Shown here piece by piece: positions 1 to 10,432 of a stretch of 64,000 bases of DNA (its first letter is position 1; each line of letters begins with the position of its first letter). This DNA is from Neonectria sp. B-13 (Eukaryota; Ascomycota; Sordariomycetes; Hypocreales; Nectriaceae), in assembly GCA_002682825.1 (NCBI GenBank), contig NOKP01000002.1, positions 4,446,309 through 4,510,308 of the forward strand. The letters are read 5' to 3'. Below the pieces are notes generated by a model, which was not told the DNA's origin, did no database searches, and worked only from the letters and a program-made list of their open reading frames with translations. Position numbers and translations under genes: made by a program.

Positions 1-669
1 ATTCCCCTCAAATCAACCCAGGACGGCCGGTACGACCTTAGCCCATTTCGCGTCCGAACTGAAGGCGACGTAGTTCCTAACGACAGGAAGAAGCCTAAGG
101 AGTCTCGGTCGGCTTTAGCGGCAGATGACGCCGCAGTGATGGCTTCCAGCAACACTCCGGCAAAAGGAATGTCGCTACGTTGGCTGCAGCCAGGCCAGAC
201 AAAGACTGCGGCCGGCAAAGATGCTGCCATGCTGGAGTCGGCGCAGGCATTGCAAACTAGTGAGGCGCTCTCCAGGACGAAGCCCACTGCTTTAGAAAAG
301 TCCAAGGCCGCCCAATGGACTTTTACCAAAGCTGTCCACGACTCGTTGAATCCGTCTGTGAGAGACCAAGAGGCTGATGACTACGAACGATACATCAAAC
401 ACCCTCAAAACCTCCCCCTTGTGGTCTCCAGCGACACCCCTGTGGACATCGACTCGTCGGAATATCAAGAATATATCAATGGCGGCTGGCAGGATGAAGG
501 CCTCATCGTCCAAGGCACTGAGGAGGAAATTGACGTCTACGCTGAGTTACTCAAGGTGGGAGAGAACCCGCTGACTGTGACTGAGGAAGATGGGCCAAAG
601 AAGAGATACAAGGCCTATCAGAAATGGCTACGTGGAAAGTCGTTTTTCAAGCAGCAACCTCTCGATTGA
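1..669 (+). CDS. 3' part of an unrecognised protein-coding gene (5' end outside window)
   Basis: Frame 1 is open from the first base of the window to a TGA at 667-669, giving 222 residues with no start needed inside the window; the first in-window ATG (139) is probably internal. The visible part is hydrophilic. It has a low-complexity Ala/Ser/Lys stretch, then an acidic segment ending in the motif KKRYKAYQKWLRGKSFFKQQ. No transmembrane segment or recognisable catalytic motif is visible. I do not recognise the family. It converges with TTI2: only 32 bp separate the two stop codons, so the 3' UTRs must overlap or be very short. Codon use and GC match the neighbouring genes, so it is probably a normal host gene. 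The C-terminus is secure; everything upstream is missing. Confidence 0.7.
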   Translation: MPLKSTQDGRYDLSPFRVRTEGDVVPNDRKKPKESRSALAADDAAVMASSNTPAKGMSLRWLQPGQTKTAAGKDAAMLESAQALQTSEALSRTKPTALEKSKAAQWTFTKAVHDSLNPSVRDQEADDYERYIKHPQNLPLVVSSDTPVDIDSSEYQEYINGGWQDEGLIVQGTEEEIDVYAELLKVGENPLTVTEEDGPKKRYKAYQKWLRGKSFFKQQPLD

Positions 670-701
670 TAACAGACACACCGGAAATCTCGTTGCTGAT
701 A

Positions 702-2558
702 TTAAGGAGCGCTTGTTCGGGCCCGACTCGAGAGTGTTGGAAAGAGTTGAGCCAGTCGAGGCTCTTTTTCCAGGACCTCGCCCAATCCCTCTGGCGGGTT
801 TGCGTGGTTCTGGTTCCACACCGACTGCAATATGTTGGATGTTTGAACCAGCTCTCGGGATATTGCGTTGAAGTCGTCCGAGCCTAGCCTCGGAGCAGTG
901 CCATCTTCGCACAGATTCAGCCAGCAGAGGGAGAGCGTGCGAATAATCTGCTCCAAGTGTTCGCCACCTTGGAGCCTCGGCCAGCAACTAGCGATAGTGG
1001 TGCCCAGAGCCTTTAAAGCGGCGAGAATAGCAGGAGGATATCCTGTCGCAAAAGGGTCTTCCATGACTGATGATATCACGGAGAGAAGGCTCTAGTCCAT
1101 ACGTAGTTAGCGACGGTGGAGGACATCATGTTTGGAGACCGACAGGAGTTACCTTGAGGTGCTTGATTGAATAGATGCCCATGCACTTGACTATTGATGC
1201 TGTACTCTCCATGAGGAGCTGGACCAATCGGGCATACTCTGAGGCATGGGAGTAAGCTGCAAATACCCCCTCTCTCAAGGTTTTGTCCAAGAGCCTTCGG
1301 CGGTGGGGGCTTTGGGGCGGTTGGTGCGTCTGCGCCAGTCTAATAAGCACGTCGTAGGCAGGCGCGAGGAGTTTTAGTGACTCTTCCTCGGGGGTGAGGC
1401 TAGGGAGATATAGAAGAGTTGGAAATGTAACGTCCTCGAAAACGAGACCGATACCTGTGGTGTGAAGAACTTGAGCTGGACATTTCCCCACAAAGATGGC
1501 CAGAATCTCCAGACCACTCGATTTTACTTCAATAGACTCGTCCTCTACAAGAGCCAGCAAGGCTGGTGTGAAGAGAGGCCAGTGATCTTGGATCAGGGAC
1601 GGCTATTTGGAGTAGTGGGTGTCAGCAACTAGTTGAAGCGAGAGAAGACGAACGAACCAACCTCAGAAGCATCTATAGCCCAGCGTAGGGTCGATACCGC
1701 CCACGGAGCATGGTCCCTCCAAGATGAGGTTATTGGGGGCTGCTGAGATATATCGGCTGTTGTCTGGTAGTGGGCCGGTCTCCCGGATGCAGTGATCCTT
1801 GACGACTTTGCGAAGAGCGGCTTAAGGAATGTCTGCAATGTAGGGCCGATGACAAAGCTAGCCATTTTTTCGTTTGGCAATTGTGCCCTAAGAAGGCCCG
1901 AGGCAAGGCTGGCAGCCTTTTCTGTGGTCCAGGGGTCGCAAAAGTCCGTGAAGGCGACAACTTTGAGTAATGTCGAGTCGTCTATGTTACAGGGCCGCGC
2001 CGAGGATAAGAGGTGCAGACACACAATGCTTGCCTCCGCGGCTAGCGCAGCCATTTCGTCATCTACCGAGCTCAATTAGAAGGCGGAACACGGCGAAGTT
2101 AGGTGGTACTACCTGGTTTGGCGTTGTGCGGTAGGAGGCTCTCGTTCACGGCCTTGATCAGATTGAAGATTTGGTCATCATCCCAGGCAGTGTGTTCTTG
2201 GCGGGAAAGGTACGCAACAGTAGTGAGCAGAGCGTCATGGAGGCTCTGAGAAGGCAGCATGTTAGCCCGCGGAAAGAGAGGAGCAAGACACGGAACCTAG
2301 GGGCTGGAGTGGCCGTAGGTGTCTGCCTGAGTAGGGTAGTGCGTACTGCTTCTCCATGAGAGTCGCGTATCCCAGAGGCTACGCCATCAAGAGTGCAGTG
2401 TTCCGGATGCCCTGAGAGTTTGGTCGTCTAGTCAGCCATGTCCCCATGTAAAGCTCATAGCTCATGCAACGACGGGTTGGTTCGCGTGGCGGCAGCATAC
2501 CGGTTGTGAGCGACTGGAGCCTGTTGAGATTGGCGACGCTTAATAGTGATTCCCACAT
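702..2558 (-). CDS. TTI2: Tel2-interacting protein 2 (TTT complex subunit)
   Basis: Model complement(join(702..1091,1153..1602,1662..2062,2113..2243,2297..2411,2501..2558)) gives 514 residues. All five introns (50-89 bp) are GT-AG and every phase closes. The protein is an all-helical ARM/HEAT-like protein. The central block (HWPLFTPALLALVEDESIEV, then EILAIFVGKCP and FPTLLYLPSLTPEEES) resembles the Tti2 family signature of a helical repeat followed by a conserved LPSLTPEEES-type segment. By family knowledge, Tti2 acts with Tel2 and Tti1 as an Hsp90-linked chaperone that stabilises PI3K-related kinases (TOR, ATM/ATR, Tra1). The start is the ATG opening MWESLLSVANL; no nearer in-frame ATG fits exon 1. 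It lies tail to tail with the gene ending at 669. The family call rests on remembered sequence pattern; the exon structure rests on the sequence. Confidence 0.8.
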
Positions 2559-3091
2559 GGTATTCGTGCTGCCGACAGTTGGCAACCAGGACGAAAGTCA
2601 CGGCAGCAAGAAAGTAAGAAGAGGGCGATGATACAGCAGCTTTTGGAGGTTTGCTTCGTTTTAATATGTGTTTCCGGCGGAACCAGACGTTGCTGCTGTT
2701 TGAAGGCAAGGTAGTTAGGAAGGGCGGGAGCGCACAGTTTCCTGCGCCTTTGTGGGTACCCGTGGGTACAGTGTGTGCAACACTGTGCCATCACAGTACT
2801 ACTCTCCACTTCACTCAGCCAATTCAAAAGGCAACTACTTACAAGTTACTTACGAGGCCTAGATAGCTCGGACGACTCTACAGGAGACAAGAATCTAGCG
2901 GTTCGGTCTTTTCTTAGTTGCTTTCTTTCTTCACTTGGTGACTTGGAATACCGTCAAGGCCTGCTTAGAGCAAGTGCCCATTGAGGCCATGGACAAAATG
3001 CCACTGGGTTGTAGGGAAGAGGAGCGCATTTCTAGTCCGAGATGCTGCAATCGTGGGTGTAATGGAAGGATATCGACATCTCTGGTGTTGT
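2559..3091. promoter_or_regulatory. intergenic region: TTI2 5' flank and CCA1 3' flank
   Basis: Normal-GC spacer between the TTI2 start codon and the CCA1 stop codon, both on the minus strand. It must hold the TTI2 promoter and the CCA1 3' UTR. No convincing TATA box, RNA gene or coding frame was seen. The short open frames here lack splice-consistent extensions or family resemblance. Confidence 0.5.
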
Positions 3092-4901
3092 TCACTGCAT
3101 TGGAATCCCCAGCTCCTCCCGTTTCTGCCTCACTTCATTTATCGCACCCACCGGATCGGTTTCCTCGGGGTTCCGTAGTTGCCATGCGACGCATATCTCA
3201 AGCGCTTTTCCAGTCCATATACCCGGTTTGACCCCCAGCGCTTTGGCGAGCTGTCGCCCGTCAAGCAGGCGCTTCAGCGAGGGAGCTTCACACACGTCCA
3301 ACTTGATGAGATGGTCTAGGAACGCCTGCCACTCGGCAAGGAACTCTTTCTGCTCTGATGCAACCGTCAGCACACAAATGTCACAAGATACTCTCTGATG
3401 TAGTAACAACTCACCCTTTGTGCCAGTCGAAGACCATTGCTGAAGAACCTCCATGGATTCGACCAGAATTGCGTTCAGAACCTGAAGTCTCCAGGAACCC
3501 ACTTGCGCATCCCATCTCCGGATAGCCATGCCAAACCTGTCCCGCTCGCTAATGAACGCCTCCCGATTGCACACGGCCTTTTTCAGTGAGAGAATCTCGC
3601 TTCGATTGCGGTACGAGGCGGTAATGATATCGGTCAGCTTGTTAGGGGCCTTGAAGCCTTCCCGGGCGGCCACTGCCACGGGCGGAGGAGCATTTGCCTT
3701 TCTCTTGGGGTTTGGCGGGTCATGCACATCCATCCACGGACAGACAGCAGCTAAGTTCCAGGCGAAGTAGGCTCCATCCTCATTGTTGATCAGCAAATCA
3801 CCAACAGACCCTGGTGTTGAGTGCTGAATCAATTCGTCCGCGCAGTTGTAGGCAATGGGCCACTTGGAAGTGTCCGGCGTGGCCATCGACTTCCGAGCCG
3901 GGTCGGTAAAGACAGCCGAATACAACCCGAGCTCGTCAATTAATTGAAGCGATTCGCAGGGGTGAGCACCTAGTATTGTGTTAGTCCACGTCATAGCCAG
4001 CTGGATACCCATATACTGCATCCGCACCTTTAAGCATCTTCTCCAGTTCCACGCCCACCCGCTCGCGACTAATCTTTACGCGCAGTGCCTCGAGAACACT
4101 CGGGTCGGCCATGAACTGACGCGTAGTAGCCTCAATTGTGAACTGGAGACGGCTAGCGAAGCGAACCAGGCGTAGAACCCTCAAGGGGTCATCCATGAAG
4201 GTTTGGAAAGGCTCTAGCGGTGTTCTGATAATCTTGGCGGCCATGTCTTGCAGGCCACCTGTAAGGTCCTCAACCTGATCTGTGTGTAGATTGTAGAAGA
4301 GGGCATTGACAGTGGCATCGCGGCGTAGGGCGTCTTCCTGGGCGGTACCGAATTCCATCTGTGGGTTGCGGCTATCCTCAGTGTACGTCTCCTTGCGAAG
4401 ATTGACAAAATCGAGGTCAAGACCAAACATCTTGACCATGGCAGTCTCGAGATGCTTGGACTTTTCTGGGTTGCGGGCGACGTTGTGTAGGCTGCCAATG
4501 TCATCAGGACCAATGCCATGCTTGGCAATAGCGTCGGGCTTCTCGCAGTAGTCACACATATGCTGGGCGAATGGGACACCGGTCATGGCGTTGATAGCAA
4601 CGTCGATGTCGTTGCTTTCGATGTTGAGCAGCTTGTCACGAACCCAGCCGCCAGCCCAGCGCAGCACGATAGGCTCGCCAGCATTGCCGGTCTCGTCAAT
4701 GGAGCTGGCCACGTCGAGGAGTAGCCTTCGGAGCTGCTGCTCACGAGGATTAAGTTGAACCGATGCCGTTGCCATGATGGACAACGTGCTTGACCGCTTG
4801 GATGATGATGAAGTCAAGGCAGACAAAGGCTTGTCTTTTAGGAAAGAGCCGAGCTTCCTCTTCATGACAAGGCCCGAGCAACGACCCAGGCGCGTGAGCA
4901 T
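3092..4901 (-). CDS. CCA1: CCA tRNA nucleotidyltransferase (CCA-adding enzyme)
   Basis: Model complement(join(3092..3354,3415..3969,4028..4901)), 563 residues. The enzyme adds CCA to tRNA 3' ends. Class II nucleotidyltransferase motifs are clear: GGWVRD at residues 84-89 followed by the metal-binding DID (98-100), RRDATVNALFYN near 193-204 (ribose/base selection), and DDPLRVLRLVRFASR near 237-251. The C-terminal half is the helical tRNA-binding body. The start at 4901 gives a basic, Ser-rich N-terminus (MLTRLGRCSGLVMKRKLG) like a mitochondrial presequence. A second in-frame ATG (M43, at 4775) starts MATASVQL. This matches the known yeast pattern of alternative starts feeding mitochondria and cytosol/nucleus. 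The intron at 3355-3414 is exactly 60 bp with no in-frame stop, so retention would insert 20 residues. The intron at 3970-4027 must be removed. Confidence 0.93.
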
Positions 4902-6839
4902 GAAACGAGGGTTGTTGTAGGTCTTCAACTCTCAGTACTCTGGTAGTAGTGGACAAGATGATGCCTCAACCCACACGCCGTGAAAAGTGCAAGTGTGAAA
5001 AGGCCCCAAAGCCTTCGCGTGAGGTATGACTCGGTTTGGGACGGCCGTGTCACTTGCCCCGATGTGTGCCTTGTCGGCGAGGTGAGTAAGTAAAGATTCG
5101 CAGGTAGCTACTCTAGGATTGTTTGGGCTGGTTGATTGGCAGGTTGGTTGATGAAGTGAGTGAGTTGAGGCAGAAACACACAGTGTGAGTCAGAGGCAAA
5201 TCCCCTATCACCAAGATCTGAGCCAATAGTATGCGGGAAACCTCGAGAATATATGGGGCAATTCTCCAACGACACTCGTGCACTGTGTGACTTGTGCTCA
5301 AAAAGGTTGCGCAACACTGCTACATCGAGGACCCTATTTCTGCTACTATCTTGCCTCAAAGTTGTAGGTTTGATAGTGCTAGGTACTTAAGGAGCCAATA
5401 GATCGATCTTTGGGAAGGTCGAAGGCACTCCTTGTCAACAAGGTGGTTTGGTTCGTCTGACTAGACTAAGTGTTGCCCAATCAGGCCCCATGGAATGGAA
5501 GACAATACGTGCTTGAAAATAAGAACATCCATTGATATTCACTTCATTAAACATGATGATCCTTCCGATTCTCACGAGTCCAATCTGCCAAGCGAGGGAC
5601 AGAAAGTTTTCATCCCAAGCACCTCACAGTTCTGCACTCTCCAGCCTGTTGCCAGTCCTTCTCCAATCACTGTTTATTTTGTCATCAATCCTACCTTTCG
5701 CCGATCTACCTCACATTCTAGCATGTTCCCATCATCGTTATCCCTCTAACACTTCGGCCATTGCCACTGTGGCTGTGTTCTCCTCACCTGTTCGCGGCTT
5801 GATTTCGCTCGTGGTCCAATCATCCACTCTAACTCCAAATAAAGGTTGCACACCGAGGTAGGCTTATAGCTTTAGTAGCTAGTCGCATCCCACTCGTGTC
5901 AAAGTGTGGCCACGGGTTGGCGGATAGCATCCGGCAAGAGACAGTGCCTACGAGTGCATACATGAGTACGTACGTGTTATCTACCTCATTGTCTCACGGG
6001 TCAAGGTCAGCCGAGTCGCTTTTGTTGGTTGCCATCCATTCCACCATGCATCCCATCCATCCCACCACCCAACGTGCCATTCACCGTCATCGTTGTATCC
6101 TTCAAATCGAGGCCATGCCGAGACAACGTTCTTATCCCCCCCAGGTTGAATGCGGGACATGGATAGTCCGTGTACAATACATAGACAACTGAAAGCGGCG
6201 AGGAGAGAGACGCAACTAATTCCATGGGGTACCCATGACGGAGGTTCACTAGTAAGTATCTGCCTTAAGTACCGGGGGGCTGAGGGTATGACCTGCTCTA
6301 GTTTACACGTACAAGTACCCCGTCCGAATAGGCATGACCTAAATGCTACTTAAGTAGGCATCGCACCTTGCCTCTAGGCAGAGCCAGGTTAGTAGCCAGC
6401 CGCTTTCTCGCATTGTAGGTGTGCTACTGCATCATCGTGACCATCACTATGACGTCAATGGGCCCGACGATCGAGGCTCAGCGCTACTTCCTCGCTAGCG
6501 ACGCTTGTTATACCACCTCAGCCCAAGCCAACGAGCAGGTCTCATTCATGAGCATTGACACTTGCCTCGCAAAAATCGATACCAATCTAAGCCACGGGGC
6601 GACATTCAAGCTTTGCGGGGTAAACCTTGAACGCCGCTGCTGCTCTGAGCGGCTTCTGCAAGCACTATATATAAAACGCCTAATACCAGGCTGTCGGTGC
6701 CCTTGAAGACCATCTCAAGCAACTCCTCGCCAGCGCGACCCAACCTAGAAGCACTCATTACGTATACCTTTACTGTACAATCTGCGTCCTCAGCATCGTA
6801 ACGCGTTCACCATTTCATACATCGTTCACGTCCAGAAAC
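4902..6839. promoter_or_regulatory. long intergenic region between CCA1 and the 85-residue gene
   Basis: About 1.9 kb of normal-GC DNA between two divergent genes (CCA1 on minus, the small gene on plus). The left part must hold the CCA1 promoter and the right part that of the small gene. A pyrimidine-rich CCATC/CCACC tract lies near 6033-6076 and a TATA-like element at 6666-6675. Scattered ORFs of 60-110 codons on both strands look random: no consistent splice sites and no family resemblance. No tRNA or 5S gene was found. The length is unusual for this compact region and would suit a regulated gene or an unseen non-coding RNA. Confidence 0.5.
6666..6675 (+). promoter_or_regulatory. TATA-like element upstream of the 85-residue gene
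   Basis: TATATATAAA lies about 165 bp upstream of the ATG at 6840, followed by a C/A-rich stretch typical of fungal 5' UTRs. It is the only strong TATA match in the normal-GC intergenic DNA. It would imply a 5' UTR of roughly 100-130 nt. Assignment is by position and motif only. Confidence 0.5.
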
Positions 6840-7155
6840 ATGGAACAACCCATCAACCAACAGCAGGGTACCGCTGACCCTAACTCCATCACCATCAACG
6901 AGTCTCCTATTACCGAGACCACTAAGCAAGACCGAAGGATGAGCGATGAATGGGGTCAGCTTTTACTCTGTGTATCCCGTTCCAAACTTCAGACTACTGA
7001 CCGGAAATACAGATGCTGCCAAGGTCCCTCCTAGTCGTTTCCAAAAGCGAAAGGGCTCCATCTACGCCACGCCGAGTTCTCGAGACGGCCATGTCGACAA
7101 AAATTACCAAGAAAAGTACCACGCCAAGATCGCCGAGATGAAGGGAGGGAAATGA
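6840..7155 (+). CDS. small basic protein of 85 residues, function unknown
   Basis: Model join(6840..6954,7013..7155). The intron (58 bp) has GT..AG ends and a CTGAC branch-like motif (6997-7001) close to the acceptor. The protein begins MEQPINQQQGTADPN with a Thr/Glu-rich, probably disordered N-terminus. A denser C-terminal half follows: RRMSDEWDAAKVPPSRFQKR, then GSIYATPSSRDGHVD and a short charged helix ending KIAEMKGGK. The EWDAxKVPPSRFQKRxGSIYATPxSRDGH block spans the intron and stays in frame, which supports the splice. I have the impression that small fungal proteins of this type are stress- or conidiation-expressed, but I cannot name one, so the function is unassigned. It has a long upstream region and a TATA-like box. 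Its stop lies 138 bp from the SYF1 stop (convergent). Confidence 0.75.
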
Positions 7156-7293
7156 GATGGGCGCGTCACAACTATGAAAGACCAAAGCGTGTTGGAAGAA
7201 AAACTTAAAACTCCCTAAAAACAAATGAAAGATAACCTGTACTATTGAAACTTAACAACCTACCCAACCTACCGCCCGCCCTTGCGAACGGCG

Positions 7294-9881
7294 TTAATCA
7301 TCAAGACCGTCAATATCGATTGCATCTGGGTTCGACGCAAGAACAGCTGTCGGCACTGCGGCCCCCCCGTTGGAGCCAGTGCTCGCCGCAACAAAACCAT
7401 GTGGTGCCCGTGACTGCCTCTCCAACGCTGCCATCGCGTCGGAAACCTCAGCATCATCCGTCCCAGGTCGTCGTTGGCTACGAGCCAAAGCCTGCGACGC
7501 AATAAAGTTGACATCGGTGTTGTACTGTGCCTGGACGCTTCGCTTGATGCGCAGCATTTCCTTGAACGTGTCTTCGTTGCCATGCTGAACTTCGAACTGC
7601 TCCCACTTGGTCCAAAACTCAGGGTTCGTCCGAGGGTCGCAAAATTGCGAGGCATGTCCGTAGATGGCACGCGCCCGGTCGATTTCGCCCAGTCTCTTCT
7701 CCATGTCTGCAAACTTCAGGCACATATCCTTGGCCTCGCTGTCCGGAAGGGCTGCAATGGCCCTCTCATAAATTGGCCGGGTAGAAGGTAGGCCAAAGTT
7801 GGAGGCTGATTTGGTGATGTATAAGTTGAACATATCGGCTCGGTCCTCATCCGCCACCGCCCGTGTTGCTCGCTCATAGATTCGCATTGCATGTCGTGCC
7901 AGACCGCGCTCCTCTTCCAGGTTGCCATACATGAGGTATATGGTCTTGGCAAACTTGGGCGGGCAATCCTCCACAGCCTGCTCAAAAAGGTCGCGCAATC
8001 GTTCGATCCCGATCTTCCGGTCGACGGCTTTGGTCAGATAGAGGTTCCACAACTCAAAGGCCACCGGATAGCTGAAGAGATCTAGGCCACGTTCGTAGAT
8101 TTTGAATGACTCCTCGTAATACTTGTGCTCCTCCAGAAGCGTCGCGTAGTTGACAACCGTCTGGGGCGTTGCGATTCGCAGTTCGAATATGCGCTCGTAA
8201 ACCTTCTTCGTTTCTTCCAATGTTGAGACACTCTCTACAAGGTCAACGTAAAAGCTCCACAGCTTCCAGCTCTTGTGTACTCTTTGTTGAGGCGAAAGTG
8301 ATTCATCGAAGTAGTCCACAGTAGATCGCTTAGGGGCTTGAACAGCCTTCGCCATGATTCGGACAGCATCATCAAAGTTCTCATTGCGCAGTTCCATCTC
8401 TGCCCACTCAATCCACATCTCTGCCAGTTCTGCGACAGACTTGAAGGGAACCTTGACAGCCTTTTCCATGATGATTCGAGCATTCCGTAAATCACCCCCT
8501 TGCTCGTAAAATTTGGCATAACTGGCCCAGAGCTGGTGGAACGCGCCAACAGCACGTTTGGGTTGAATAGCAGCAATCGCATCCGTGTACGTCTGAGCAA
8601 CCTCTCGCTTATTCTCGCCCCAGAGAGCTACCCTTTTCTCCCACTCCGGGACGCTGTTCGGGTTCTGTCGTAACAGGACGTCGTTGAGAAGGAAGGGCCG
8701 TCGGTCCATGAGCTGCTCGAAGCGCATCATCCTGATGTCAAGCTCAAAATCGGCCTCCTCATCCTCTAACCCCTTCTCAGCTCGAACAGAAGCAACTTCC
8801 ATAAGGGCACCAATTATTGACTCTTCAAACTCTGTGTAGGACTCGAATATAAGAGTGAAGTCGCGAACGGTCATGACGGTAGTGATGCCCTCTTCGAAAA
8901 CGTCTCGGGCGCGTTCAAAACTGCCTCTCCGAATCCAGTAGGTTGCAAGACCAGCCCAAAGTTTTCCTCTTTGATCGGCGAACCGGGAGATGCCACTTCT
9001 GATAATGCGCTCTGCGTCGATTCCTGTCTCGTAGCCTGTCTCGATCTCGGCTGCATGTTCAACGAGCATATCAACCATCTCGCTCCAGAGTTCAAAGTGA
9101 CCTTTCCCATGCTTGCTGACAAAGCGAGTGTTGTTCAAGATGTCAATGAACTTCACTGCTGCTTCTGTGTAAAGACCTGTCTGGACAAGAAGTTCGATGA
9201 AGTCCTCCGTATCCTCGGGATGGACCTGCATATATCGCCTCCATATCTTTACGGCAGTCTCACCAGCGGCGGAGTTGGCGAACGGACGGTACACAGCCCA
9301 TATGCGATTATGTTGAGAGATGGGAAGGGCTCGTAAGGCGCGGTCGAAGGCTCGGCGGGTGAGTGTAACGAGTGGCTGCTGGGAGAGAAACTTGAGATAC
9401 AATTCCCAGATCCGGGGCATTTTGTTGAGCAGAATCAAAGCCCGTTCGAAAAGGGCATTGACTTTGCGATACTCAGCCGCGAAGATGGCGGGGTTCAGCT
9501 TAACGACATGCTTCACTCGGAACACGAGATACTACCCAGGCCATTAGCGAAGAGCTTAGATGCAGGCAAAAATAGGATTAAACAAACCAGTTTCCATAGC
9601 TTGTAGGATCGAGGCAGTTGGGCGCAAGCCCGCTCCATCACGAAAGCTTGCTCGATCACAGTGCCATGGTGGAGCTTGAAGTCGATGTACGCCAGCCAGG
9701 GCTTGACGCTACCGGGGTCGCGGAGAATGTCTTGTTCGTAAACAGAGTCTTCGTTGGACTAGACACGCAAGATGTTAACGTCCGCCAGTTGCGCACTGAA
9801 TACGCGCCAACAAGGACTCACAACAAGATGAAGTTGAGGCTGCCTTCGCACCCCGTTCAGGGCTAGGGCGATGGGGGCCAT
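7294..9881 (-). CDS. SYF1: pre-mRNA-splicing factor SYF1 (NTC/Prp19-complex HAT-repeat protein)
   Basis: Model complement(join(7294..9531,9588..9758,9822..9881)), 822 residues; both introns (56 and 63 bp) are GT-AG in phase 0. The protein is built almost entirely of half-a-TPR (HAT) repeats, each with paired aromatic/Trp-containing helices, e.g. SYKLWKLYLVFRVKHVVKLN across the exon 2/3 join, then RIWELYLKFLSQQ, IWAVYRPFANS, LWAGLATYWIRRGSFERARD and WTKWEQFEVQHGNEDTFKEM. This arrangement and length match Syf1/XAB2. By family knowledge, it is a scaffold of the Prp19-associated NineTeen Complex in the spliceosome. The start at 9881 (MAPIALALNGVRR) reads through LHLVSNEDSVYEQDIL, the usual N-terminal entry to the first HAT repeat. 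The C-terminal tail is acidic (DAIDIDGLDD). It shares an upstream region with VMA8. Confidence 0.93.
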
Positions 9882-10432
9882 TGTGGTCGTGGTGATTTGG
9901 GAGAGGACAGCGAGTTCAGCTTTCGCCTCCGACGAGGGAGCGACGACAGAGGTTCCAGGTCAGGCCGAATTGCGCATCGTTGTGATCTGGGTCAGACGCG
10001 AGTCGCCCCTCGGTTTCACTGGCGTTGCCGTCGCCGTTCGCCTTCGTTTTCTTCGTGTTCGTGCTCGCCGTCGCTACAGTTGTTGTGGTTGTCGTCGCTG
10101 TCTCTGTCGTAGTTGGGATGTCGGGTACGCTGGCAGGCAGACAAGTGAGTTGGAAGTTTCGGGTGTTTTATTTTTCCATGGGAATTTGTTTCACGCTGGA
10201 CGGCAACCGAGATGGCCCAGCAGCCAGAGCTCCACCGGACTTGTGCTGGTGACTGCGCCTTGGATGGAGCGCCCCCTTACAGTGATATTGATTACATAGC
10301 TACGAGGTACCTACCTTAGCGTCTTGGCCGTGTGACGACAGAGCACTGATCGAAGCTGTCCCATTCCCACCCTCATCCCCTTGATACCTGGGACCGGCTA
10401 CACTCCGATCAACGCGTGATTCAACTGTCAAT
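9882..10432. promoter_or_regulatory. bidirectional promoter region SYF1 / VMA8
   Basis: 551 bp between the divergent start codons of SYF1 and VMA8. A low-complexity stretch of GTTGT/GTCGT/TCGTCGC words lies near 10,060-10,115 and a second G/T-rich stretch near 9,870-9,900. The open frames in this interval read only low-complexity Val/Arg-rich sequence and are not supported. No obvious TATA box was seen. No terminator is expected since both genes leave the interval. Confidence 0.6.

Noticed and set aside
5108..6706. Several 60-110 codon ORFs between CCA1 and the small gene, including 6419-6706
   Set aside because: They contain no splice-consistent extension and no family motif, and their codon use is unlike the neighbours.
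9871..10299. 142-codon ORF in the SYF1/VMA8 spacer
   Set aside because: It is Val/Arg/Cys-rich low-complexity translation of GTTGT/CGTCG repeats, overlaps SYF1 exon 1 antisense, and lies in a shared promoter.
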